Assembly (NCBI GenBank): GCA_004283105.1
Contig: SHLN01000035.1
Span: 1-15,124, forward strand
Direction of reading: 5' to 3'
DNA length: 15,124 bases
From: Acidimicrobiia bacterium
GTDB lineage: Bacteria > Actinomycetota > Acidimicrobiia > Spongiisociales > SHLN01
The translations under genes were made by a program, and so were the position numbers. Below are positions 1 to 6,526 of this stretch, piece after piece. Position 1 is the first letter of the stretch; each line of letters opens with the position of its first letter. The notes below the pieces were generated by a model. That model worked only from the letters and a program-made list of their open reading frames with translations, was not told the origin of the DNA and ran no database searches.

Positions 1-87
1 GAGGAAAGCTGACGGGATTAGGTCGTCGACTTCCCGGCATTCCAGCAACGCCCCGATACGAAGCGACCGACGGCCCCCGTTGCTCAC
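1..87 (-). CDS. Possible 5' end of a divergent gene, running off the window edge
   Basis: A reading frame on the minus strand is open from the window edge to a GTG at 85-87, giving 29 codons of which about 21 end in G or C. The product would start M-S-N-G-G-R-R-S-L-R-I-G and does not suggest any family to me. No Shine-Dalgarno or TANNNT box precedes the GTG. Another in-frame GTG at 115-117 has a GGGG run about 7 nt upstream, so the true start may be there. A gene here would be divergent from the channel gene at 147. High GC makes chance open frames common, so this is only a weak call. Confidence 0.2.
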   Translation of the reverse strand, partial: MSNGGRRSLRIGALLECREVDDLIPSAFL

Positions 88-146
88 GGAAAGGTGATCG
101 CGCCGGCAGATGAGCACGAGCGAACCCCGTCTGCTGGACTTGGCGC

Positions 147-881
147 ATGGAGCTGTCCGCGCCGACACGAGCCAAGCTCGATGAGCTGAGCCACAGCTTC
201 TTCGTCGTCATCCTTCTCATCGTCGCCGTCTACGTACTGGCCGAGACGTACGGCGGGGACGATTGGGTCACGGTTCCCATCAGCCTGTTCGTCTACGGCG
301 CCGTGCTCATTGCGGTGCGGGGAACCGGCGGATCGGCCCGGCTCGTGCAAGCCCACCTCGCCGTCATGGCGCCGGTGTTCATCCTGACACTGGCGGGAGT
401 GCTGTTCGATGTCGGAGGCCTGCTCGGCCCCGGCAATATCCTCATCACCGCACTCTCCCTCATCGCCCCGGTGATGATCCTGCGATTCGTGCTCAATGAG
501 CGGCGGGTCAATAGCAATGTGATCTTTGCCGCCATCGCCGTCTACCTGCTCATCGGCATCGTCTTTGGCATTGTGTTCTCCTGGCTCGCCTATGCCAATG
601 AGGACGCGTTCGTGCCTCCCCAGGTCGTGGAGACCGGGGATTCTGCCCTCTTCTACTACAGCTTCGTCACCCTGACATCGCTCGGACTCGGCGACATCGC
701 GCCGGCCACGGAAGCCGCCCGGGCCCTGACCGTCGTCGAGGGGCTCATGGGCCAGATCTACCTGGTGGTGCTCATCGCCCGGCTCATCGCCCTCCACATC
801 ACCCGCCGCCAGTCCGAAACGGCCGCCGCCGAGGCCGCGAGCCTGCGCGAGGAGATCCGCCGGGCACTCGAAGACCGGTAA
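147..881 (+). CDS. Ion channel protein, potassium-channel pore family, with GLG filter
   Basis: A 244-residue membrane protein, probably a tetrameric potassium-type channel of the inner membrane. Hydrophobic segments lie at about 18-35, 41-57, 67-90, 97-115, 124-148 and 193-218. A re-entrant pore loop at about 165-186 contains the filter TLTSLGLGD (175-183), which aligns with TATTVGYGD of KcsA. The fourth segment lacks the regularly spaced arginines of a voltage sensor, so gating by voltage is unlikely. The tail (about 221-244) is charged and Ala/Glu/Arg-rich and could form a short coiled coil; no RCK nucleotide-binding domain follows. The filter tyrosine is replaced by Leu181. The ATG at 147 has no clear Shine-Dalgarno, so a leaderless transcript is possible. 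The monooxygenase gene starts 64 nt downstream on the same strand. The family call rests on the pore motif; ion selectivity is inferred. Confidence 0.8.
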   Translation: MELSAPTRAKLDELSHSFFVVILLIVAVYVLAETYGGDDWVTVPISLFVYGAVLIAVRGTGGSARLVQAHLAVMAPVFILTLAGVLFDVGGLLGPGNILITALSLIAPVMILRFVLNERRVNSNVIFAAIAVYLLIGIVFGIVFSWLAYANEDAFVPPQVVETGDSALFYYSFVTLTSLGLGDIAPATEAARALTVVEGLMGQIYLVVLIARLIALHITRRQSETAAAEAASLREEIRRALEDR

Positions 882-945
882 CCGGTGCTTGCTCGGCCGG
901 GTCATATCGAGGAGGCATTCAGATCGAGTGTTCCGAGGGACGACG

Positions 946-2397
946 ATGGCTAGCAACACCGGGCTTCCGAGCATCATCCAGGGCGGCATGGGTGTTGCCG
1001 TGTCCGGGTGGCCCCTCGCCAACGCCGTTGCCCGGCGCGGCCAGCTCGGAGTGGTCTCCGGCACGATTCTCGAGGTCGTCATGGCGCGGCGCCTCCAGCT
1101 CGGCGACCCGGGCGGCCATGTCCGTCGGGCCCTCGAACAGTTCCCATTTGCATCGGTCTCCGACCGGGTCCTCGACGCCTACTTCGTACCAGGCGGCAAG
1201 GACTCCACGAGGCCGTTCAAGAACGTGCGCACGTTCACCGTCGACCCGGACCTGGCGCTCCAGGAGCTGACCGTGGCTGCCAACTTCGTCGAGGTGTTCC
1301 TCGCCAAGGAGGGCCACGACGGCCCGGTCGGCATCAACTACCTTCGCAAGATCGAGATCCCGATCCCATTCTCCGTCTACGGAGCCATGTTGGCCGGGGT
1401 GGATTACGTCATTGTCGGCGCCGGGAACCCGAAGGACATGCCGGGGATGATCAGCCGCCTGGCCCGCTCCGAAGCTGTGACGCTCCCGCTCAGGGTGCAG
1501 GGCCTCACCTCGAGCGATGATGCAGTTGAGATCCGGTTCGACCCGTCGGACCTCAACGGGTCACACCTCCCGGTTGTCGACCGGCCCGACTTCCTCGCCA
1601 TCGTTGCCTCGGTGGATCTGGCCGAAGGCCTGGCCCAACTGCCCGAGCCTCCCGATGGGTTCATCGTCGAGGCTCCCAGCGCCGGCGGACACAACGCTCC
1701 ACCCCGCGGTCCGCGGGTTACCGACGACCTGGGCCAGCCGGTCTACGACGAGCGCGATGACGTCGACCTGGCCCGGTTGGTTGAGATCGGCTTGCCATTC
1801 TGGCTGGCCGGGTCCTTTGGAACTCCGCAAGGGTTGCAGCAGGCCCTGGCCGAGGGGGCGGCAGGCGTACAGGTCGGGACCGCCTTTGCGTTCTGTGAGG
1901 AGTCGGGTCTCACCAGCGAGCTCAAGGAGACAATCGTCGGACAGGTGGCCGACGGAACGGTCGAGGTTCGTTCCGATTGGCGTGCTTCGCCGACCGGGTT
2001 CCCGTTCCGCATCGTGCAGGTAGAGGGATCGATTTCAGATGAGGACGTGTTCCTGAACCGGCGCCGGGTCTGCGACCTGGGCGCACTCCGGGTGCCGTAC
2101 AAGACGGACAACGATCTGATCGGCTACCGGTGTCCGGCCGAGCCGCTCAAGGCCTACGGCGATGTCAAGGGCGGCCGGGTGCAGAACACCGAGGGCCGGG
2201 CCTGCCTCTGCAACGGACTCCTCGCCACCGCCGGGCTTCCCCAATACCGGACGGCCGCCGGAGTGGAGGAGCCGCCGATTGTGACGGCGGGTTCGGATTT
2301 CGAAGGCGTGCGGGCCCTCATGGACCGCAAGCGGGACGATGGTCCGTTCTACTCGGCCCGAGACGTCATCGATTACCTGGCCGGCGTTCCGGCCTAG
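946..2397 (+). CDS. Nitronate monooxygenase / 2-nitropropane dioxygenase family protein (FMN TIM barrel)
   Basis: A 483-residue cytosolic flavoprotein of the nitronate monooxygenase-like family, which oxidises alkyl nitronates using FMN and oxygen. The N-terminus IIQGGMGVAVSG (about 10-21) is the family's first FMN-contacting loop. AGGH ends at His249, the position of the catalytic-type histidine of the family, and GVQVGTAF (from about 307) is the late phosphate-binding strand. The C-terminal part after about residue 390 is an extension with a Cys-rich stretch RACLCNG (about 418-424), typical of longer actinobacterial and cyanobacterial members. ATG at 946 is chosen because GAGGGA lies 5 nt upstream and the conserved block starts right after it; a TTG at 889 would add 19 unconserved residues. 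Many members are annotated only by homology, so the real substrate is unknown. The stop codon overlaps that of the opposite gene. Confidence 0.85.
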   Translation: MASNTGLPSIIQGGMGVAVSGWPLANAVARRGQLGVVSGTILEVVMARRLQLGDPGGHVRRALEQFPFASVSDRVLDAYFVPGGKDSTRPFKNVRTFTVDPDLALQELTVAANFVEVFLAKEGHDGPVGINYLRKIEIPIPFSVYGAMLAGVDYVIVGAGNPKDMPGMISRLARSEAVTLPLRVQGLTSSDDAVEIRFDPSDLNGSHLPVVDRPDFLAIVASVDLAEGLAQLPEPPDGFIVEAPSAGGHNAPPRGPRVTDDLGQPVYDERDDVDLARLVEIGLPFWLAGSFGTPQGLQQALAEGAAGVQVGTAFAFCEESGLTSELKETIVGQVADGTVEVRSDWRASPTGFPFRIVQVEGSISDEDVFLNRRRVCDLGALRVPYKTDNDLIGYRCPAEPLKAYGDVKGGRVQNTEGRACLCNGLLATAGLPQYRTAAGVEEPPIVTAGSDFEGVRALMDRKRDDGPFYSARDVIDYLAGVPA

Positions 2398-4526
2398 TTG
2401 AAGTTGCCGGCCACGGGGGTCCAGGTGCCGGTGCCGTAGGGGATGGTGTAGTCGGCGGTGACGGTGTCGTTGGTGTCGGCCAGGTAGAACGTGGCGTCGC
2501 CGGAGCGCCAGATCCCGACGGTTTCTGTGTAGTCGTTGTCCCAATCTCCGGCGATGATCTGGTCTCCGCCGATCCCGAAGAAGAACTCGGTGTCGGCCAC
2601 CCCGAAGGTGTAGTCGTCGCGCAGGTAGGCGAACCCGGTCGACTCGCGGAACAATCCGATCTCGGTGAGCCCGTCGTTATCGAAGTCGCCGGTGAATGGC
2701 TGGTCTCCGGGGTTCCCGAACCAGAAGTCAATATCGGCAAAGGCCGTTTCCAGCGCGTTGGTCAAGAACACGTGCCCATCCCGATATACCCCGAGGCTGT
2801 CACAGCCGTCGTTGTCCCAGTCCCCGACGATGGGGATGTCTCCGGCGATCCCGAAGAAGAACTCGATCTCCCCGATTCCGAATTCGTTGCTGTTGCGGAG
2901 ATAGGCGAACCCGTTTGAGGGGCGGAACATGCCGACGGTGTCGATTCCGTCGCAGTCCCAGTCACCCATCAACGGCGTGTCACCAGGGTTCCCGTAGAAG
3001 AAGTCCGTGGTCGACCCATCCGCCGACCGGAGGTTCCACTCCCCGGTCGCACCGTTGAACAACCCCACCTGAGCCGGCGGCTCGGTCGGATCCGTCAACG
3101 CGGTGAGCTCATCACCATCCTCGACCCCGTCCCCATCCGTATCGCGCACGAGTGGGTCCGTGCCCAGGTCGAGCTCCTCGCCGTCGGTCAAGCCGTCGCC
3201 ATCGGTGTCGACGCAGCAATCGGTGGCGGCCACGTAGGCGTCGTCGGTGCCGTTCGTGTCCTCGGCTACGAGCGCCACCCGGCTGTTGAAGGCGATTCGG
3301 GTACCGGCACTGTTTATGGACGGGGCGTCTGAGACCCCGGCAGCCTGGGCGCCGGTGTCGGTCGTGCTGATCCGGGTGGTGGTTCCCTCAGTTACATCCC
3401 GCAGGAACACGTCGAGAGCGACGTTGGTGTCGCCGGCCACGAGGTTGGTGGCGGTGGAGTGAAAGGCAACCCTCGTCCCGTCGCCATTGATGGCAACGGC
3501 TCCGCTGGAGTCCGAGGCCTGTGATTCATCGTCTGCGACCGAGACCCGGGTGGTCGTCCCGGCGACGGTGTCGCGCACGAAGACATCGATGGCGTTGTTC
3601 GTGTCGCCGGCAACGAGATTGGAGGCCCGCGACTCGAACGCGACCTTGGTGCCGTCGGCGTTCAGTGAGGGGATTCCGCTCTCACCCCCGGTGGCCTCGG
3701 CCTCGCTATCGCTGACGGAGACCCTGGTTGTGACGCCGGTCGCCAGGTTGTGGAGAAACACGTCGCGGCTCAGGTTCGTGTCGTTCGGCACGAGGTTCCG
3801 AGCTTCGGACCGGAACGCGATCATCGTCCCATCGGCGCTGAGAGATGGGGAGTCGCTTCCGAAGTCTCCCTGCCCACCGCCGGTGGGCTCAGAGACGCGG
3901 GTCGTCGTGCCGGCGGCGGTGTCGCGCACGAAGACGTCGAGGTCGCTGTTGGTGTCGTTCGGCACGATGTCTGACCGATTGGTTACGAACGCGACCCTGG
4001 TGCCGTCACCGCTGATGGAGATCGTGCTGACAAGCACCGCCTCGACCTGGGACCCGTCGTTCTTCACCGATACCCGGGTGGTGGTTCCGGTCGAGAGATC
4101 ATGGACGAACACGTCTTCTCGAGAGTTGGTGTCCACGGCGACGAGGTTGTTTGCCCACGAGATGAACGCCACCTTGGTCCCGTCGGTGCTGATGGCGGCG
4201 AGACGGCTGTGGTTGTTCCCCTGCGTTCCGTCTGAGGCAACCGACACTCTCGTGGTGGTGCCGGTCACGGTGTCGTGAACGAAGATGTCGTGGTCATTGT
4301 TTGTGTCTCCGGGCACCAGGTTGGTGGCTTCAGATTCGAATGCGATGCGGGTTCCGTCCCCACTGATTGAGGGGTCGTCTGAGGAGGAGATGCTCGCCTG
4401 GGCGCCGTTTGTGGCGACGCTGACCCGGGTCACTGCCGGCGGTCCGGCCGCTTCTGCGCGAGGAAGAACGGCGACGATCATGGCGGCGATCGCAATCGAT
4501 GTCAGCAGGTGGCGTGGTTTCGGCAT
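2394..4526 (-). CDS. Secreted protein: seven-bladed PD40-like propeller, acidic calcium linker, five FG-GAP-like repeats
   Basis: A 710-residue exported protein. Residues 1-27 form a signal peptide (basic start, hydrophobic core, likely cut after A-E-A). Residues about 33-436 are seven repeats of about 57 residues, each with the core S-x-D-G-T-x-[IV]-A-F, then N-L-V-x-x-D-T-N, D-[IV]-F-[VL]-[HR]-[DN], and T-T-R-V-S. This is the TolB/WD40-like PD40 pattern, and seven copies match a complete propeller. Residues 440-486 hold two acidic segments of the thrombospondin type 3 kind (DTDGDGLTDGEEL, DTDGDGVEDGDEL), which usually bind calcium. Residues 487-710 are five repeats of 41-47 residues with G-D-x-P and DWDxDG loops, like FG-GAP/VCBS units. 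The ATG at 4526 is chosen over one at 4571 because GGGAG lies 5 nt upstream and the signal peptide begins there. No anchor or enzyme site is visible; binding or adhesion is inference. Confidence 0.85.
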   Translation of the reverse strand: MPKPRHLLTSIAIAAMIVAVLPRAEAAGPPAVTRVSVATNGAQASISSSDDPSISGDGTRIAFESEATNLVPGDTNNDHDIFVHDTVTGTTTRVSVASDGTQGNNHSRLAAISTDGTKVAFISWANNLVAVDTNSREDVFVHDLSTGTTTRVSVKNDGSQVEAVLVSTISISGDGTRVAFVTNRSDIVPNDTNSDLDVFVRDTAAGTTTRVSEPTGGGQGDFGSDSPSLSADGTMIAFRSEARNLVPNDTNLSRDVFLHNLATGVTTRVSVSDSEAEATGGESGIPSLNADGTKVAFESRASNLVAGDTNNAIDVFVRDTVAGTTTRVSVADDESQASDSSGAVAINGDGTRVAFHSTATNLVAGDTNVALDVFLRDVTEGTTTRISTTDTGAQAAGVSDAPSINSAGTRIAFNSRVALVAEDTNGTDDAYVAATDCCVDTDGDGLTDGEELDLGTDPLVRDTDGDGVEDGDELTALTDPTEPPAQVGLFNGATGEWNLRSADGSTTDFFYGNPGDTPLMGDWDCDGIDTVGMFRPSNGFAYLRNSNEFGIGEIEFFFGIAGDIPIVGDWDNDGCDSLGVYRDGHVFLTNALETAFADIDFWFGNPGDQPFTGDFDNDGLTEIGLFRESTGFAYLRDDYTFGVADTEFFFGIGGDQIIAGDWDNDYTETVGIWRSGDATFYLADTNDTVTADYTIPYGTGTWTPVAGNFN
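2397..3068 (-). repeat. Five tandem repeats of about 45 codons (FG-GAP-like)
   Basis: Five in-frame units of 44, 47, 45, 47 and 41 codons. Each begins [VIL]-G-[LMVI]-[FYW] and, except the last, ends in a D-[WF]-D-x-D loop. Units 2 and 4 are closest to each other, sharing NGFAYLR/TGFAYLR and EFFFGI. The last unit stops at A-G-N-F-N, just where the metal-binding loop of the other units lies. Confidence 0.75.
3219..4430 (-). repeat. Seven tandem repeats of about 174 nt (propeller blades)
   Basis: Seven in-frame repeats within the secreted protein gene. They remain similar in DNA: a near-identical stretch for V-R-D-T / V-S-R-T-K is found at about 3570 and again at about 3918. The last copy (towards 3219) is the most diverged and runs into a CC pair before the acidic linker. 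The number seven equals a full propeller, which suggests that the array is a folded domain and not an open-ended repeat. Confidence 0.75.
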
Positions 4527-4610
4527 GGTGCTCCCGGGGATTCGGATAGTTCTCGGTCTATTTCCCGGCACCTTGAGCCTCGGTCACGGCGGGATGGTAG
4601 GTCCAATGAG

Positions 4611-4636
4611 AACAGCGGCCCGGGCGGGCCGCTGTT
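4611..4636 (-). terminator. Perfect 11-bp hairpin after ino1
   Basis: AACAGCGGCCC (4611-4621), loop GGGC, GGGCCGCTGTT (4626-4636) form a perfect inverted repeat 25 nt past the ino1 stop codon. No T-run follows on the minus strand, so it would be a T-less terminator of the type often proposed in actinobacteria, or an mRNA 3'-end stabiliser. The rest of 4527-4661 would also have to hold the promoter of the secreted protein gene; I see no convincing -35/-10 pair there. Confidence 0.6.
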
Positions 4637-4661
4637 CCTGAGCAAGGTTGCTGACCGGCGT

Positions 4662-5774
4662 TTAGCCCTTCAGGTACTCCGCCAGGTCATCGGCAGTGGG
4701 ATCGCCGCCGGCGATGAACTCATCGATCATGACCGGGGCAAGGTCGTCCCGGTACTGAATCGGCGGGCTCTTCATGAGATAGGCGGACGGCGCCAGAGCC
4801 GGACCGCCGAGCTTGCGGTCGAGCGCCAGCTTGCAGAAGCGAACGGCATCGATGACAACACCGGCCGAGTTGGGGGAGTCCCACACTTCCAGCTTGAGCT
4901 CGGCGTTGAGGGGAACGTCCCCGAACGCCCGGCCTTCTACCCGGATGTAGGCCCACTTGCGGTCGGTCAGCCACGCAACGTGATCGGAGGGTCCGATATG
5001 CACGTCGTCTGCGTCCATCTCCCGTCCGACGATCTGCGAGGTGACGGCCTGGGTCTTGGAGATCTTCTTTGACTCGAGGCGGGAGCGCTCGAGCATGTTC
5101 TTGAAGTCCATGTTGCCGCCGACGTTGAGCTGGCTGGTGCGCTCGACGATGACACCACGCTTCTCAAACAGAGTGGCCAGTTGGCGGTGCACGATGGTGG
5201 CGCCGACCTGAGACTTGATGTCGTCGCCGATGATGGGAAGCCCGGCCTCCCAGAAGCGGCGAGCCCACACGGGGTCGGAGGCGATGAACACCGGGATGGC
5301 GTTCACGAAGCCAACTCCGGCCTCGAGCGCGCACTCGGCATAGAACCGGGTGGCATCCTCCGAGCCGACCGGGAGATAACTGACGAGTACGTCGGCCTCT
5401 GAATCCCGGAGCGCCTGGACCACGTCGACCGGCTCGGCGGCAGACTCTTCGACCATTTCCTTGTAGTAGTGGCCGAGCCCGTCGTGGGTTGGCCCCCGCA
5501 ATACCTCGATTTCGAGCTCGCCGACGTCGGCGAATCGAATCGTGTTGTTGTGGCCGGCCCACATGGCCTTGGCGAGGTCCTGTCCGACCTTCGTGGCATC
5601 CACGTCGAATGCCGCCACGAACTCGATGTCACGGACGTGATACCCACCGAGGTCGACGTTCATCAGGCCGGGGACAAACTGGTCCGGATCGGCATCCCGG
5701 TAGTACTCAACGCCCTGGATCAGAGAGTTGGCGCAGTTGCCTACCCCCGCGATCGCTACGCGCACTTTGCTCAT
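4662..5774 (-). CDS. ino1: Inositol-3-phosphate synthase (NAD-dependent)
   Basis: A 370-residue cytosolic enzyme that converts D-glucose 6-phosphate to 1D-myo-inositol 3-phosphate, the first step towards phosphatidylinositol, mycothiol and related molecules. The N-terminus VAIAGVGNCANSLIQG is the Rossmann NAD-binding loop, and V-D-L-G-G-Y-H-V-R-D-I-E-F follows as in the actinobacterial/archaeal form. Conserved active-site blocks are visible: IGDDIKSQVGATI, TSQLNVGGNMDFKNM, the Lys-rich SKKISKTQAVTSQ, and KLEVWDSPNSAGVVIDA. The length fits the short form (M. tuberculosis Ino1, about 367 residues) and not the roughly 530-residue eukaryotic form. The ATG has AAGGGA about 8 nt upstream. The gene lies 19 nt after padR on the same strand, the order seen in M. 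tuberculosis, so the two are probably co-transcribed and ino1 is probably under PadR control. Confidence 0.96.
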   Translation of the reverse strand: MSKVRVAIAGVGNCANSLIQGVEYYRDADPDQFVPGLMNVDLGGYHVRDIEFVAAFDVDATKVGQDLAKAMWAGHNNTIRFADVGELEIEVLRGPTHDGLGHYYKEMVEESAAEPVDVVQALRDSEADVLVSYLPVGSEDATRFYAECALEAGVGFVNAIPVFIASDPVWARRFWEAGLPIIGDDIKSQVGATIVHRQLATLFEKRGVIVERTSQLNVGGNMDFKNMLERSRLESKKISKTQAVTSQIVGREMDADDVHIGPSDHVAWLTDRKWAYIRVEGRAFGDVPLNAELKLEVWDSPNSAGVVIDAVRFCKLALDRKLGGPALAPSAYLMKSPPIQYRDDLAPVMIDEFIAGGDPTADDLAEYLKG

Positions 5775-5793
5775 TTCCGTTTCCCTTCCTTGC

Positions 5794-6366
5794 TCAAATC
5801 TCGTTCGCCTCGGGCGCCGTTCCCCGTACCCGGCGTTGCTTGCGCTTGGGCCGGGCCGCCCGCTCGTTCTCGATCAATTCGTCCAACCAGGCGATGTCGG
5901 CTTCGGTGCTGCTCATGCTCCGATTCATGAGGGCGAGCGTGTAGTCGTCCATCCGTCGCTTGGTGCGATTGGCCGATTCCTTCATCGACCGGCGCGATTC
6001 GGCCAGCCGGGTGGTGAGGTGGGCCCGGCGCCGCTCGAGCACGCCGATCCGTGAATCCGGGTCGAGGTAGCGGAAGAACGACAGCTTCAAGGTGAATGCC
6101 CGATCCTCTTCCGCCGCACCGGGGGTTTCGAGCAGCTCCTGGAAGTACGCCTTGCCCTCGGCGGTCAGCTGGTAGACCTTGCGGCGCGCTCCGCCGTCCG
6201 TGCCGACGCTCACGAACCCCTTCTTCTCCAGCCGACGAAGTGCCGGATAGAGGGATCCGAATGAGACTGTCCAGAATCCATGCTCTGAGTCGGCGAGCAC
6301 GCGCTTGAGCTCGTAGCCGTGCAACGGTCCATCTGTCAGTATTCCGAGGATCGCAAAATCGAGCAT
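5794..6366 (-). CDS. PadR family transcriptional regulator
   Basis: A 190-residue DNA-binding regulator. The start MLDFAILGILTDGPLHGYEL is the classic PadR winged-helix opening, followed by the recognition helix and wing (FGSLYPALRRLEKKGFV, then G-G-A-R-R-K-V-Y-Q-L-T). The C-terminal half is helical and charged, as in the longer PadR class with a dimerisation domain. ATG at 6366 is chosen because family members begin at this methionine and AGGG lies about 5 nt upstream. A GTG at 6390 would add eight residues and has no ribosome binding site. The gene leads ino1 by 19 nt and is divergent from the cyclase gene. It matches Rv0047c in position and type. PadR proteins usually repress their own operon; the ligand here is unknown. 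The basic C-terminal tail (R-P-K-R-K-Q-R-R-V-R) is unusual. Confidence 0.92.
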   Translation of the reverse strand: MLDFAILGILTDGPLHGYELKRVLADSEHGFWTVSFGSLYPALRRLEKKGFVSVGTDGGARRKVYQLTAEGKAYFQELLETPGAAEEDRAFTLKLSFFRYLDPDSRIGVLERRRAHLTTRLAESRRSMKESANRTKRRMDDYTLALMNRSMSSTEADIAWLDELIENERAARPKRKQRRVRGTAPEANEI

Positions 6367-6400
6367 GTTCGCCCTGGTCGAGTTGTCCACAGCATAGTGG

Positions 6401-6440
6401 ATCGATATAACGAATCGATATATTGGACCGCTATATCGAT
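6401..6440. promoter_or_regulatory. Probable PadR operator: three copies of ATCGATATA
   Basis: ATCGATATA occurs at 6401-6409 and 6414-6422, and inverted (TATATCGAT) at 6432-6440. The copies fall over the presumed padR promoter: one in the spacer, one over the -10, and one at the transcription start. AT-rich repeated boxes in a GC-rich chromosome, next to a PadR gene, fit autoregulation. A related CGATATA lies at 6501-6507 before the cyclase gene. Binding is inferred. Confidence 0.6.
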
Positions 6441-6448
6441 TTCGTCAA
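6420..6448 (-). promoter_or_regulatory. Candidate padR-ino1 promoter
   Basis: On the minus strand TTGACG (complement of 6443-6448) is followed after 17 nt by CAATAT (complement of 6420-6425). The -35 matches the housekeeping consensus at five of six positions; the -10 is weaker, and ATATAT one or two bases on is an alternative. The operator copies overlap it. Confidence 0.45.
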
Positions 6449-6526
6449 GTCGGCCCAGTGATTCTCGAATCTCGTCGTTCAAGACACGGGCGTAGTGGGC
6501 CGATATACGAGGCATGAGACTTGCTC

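Noticed and set aside
84..1082. A 332-codon open frame opposite the channel and monooxygenase genes
   Set aside because: It spans two real genes in antisense, is charged and repetitive in composition, and has no recognisable motif.
2130..2918. A 262-codon frame on + across the convergent gene junction
   Set aside because: It overlaps two supported genes, has low-complexity Val/Gly/Glu/Pro composition, and has no domain.
3487..4278. A 263-codon open frame on + within the propeller gene
   Set aside because: It shows repeats only because the sense strand is repetitive, and the sense strand has the signal peptide, ribosome site and known domains.
2397..4430. The repeats as a CRISPR array or mobile repeat
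   Set aside because: The units are in frame, diverged at third positions, and encode propeller and FG-GAP-like folds, so they are protein repeats.
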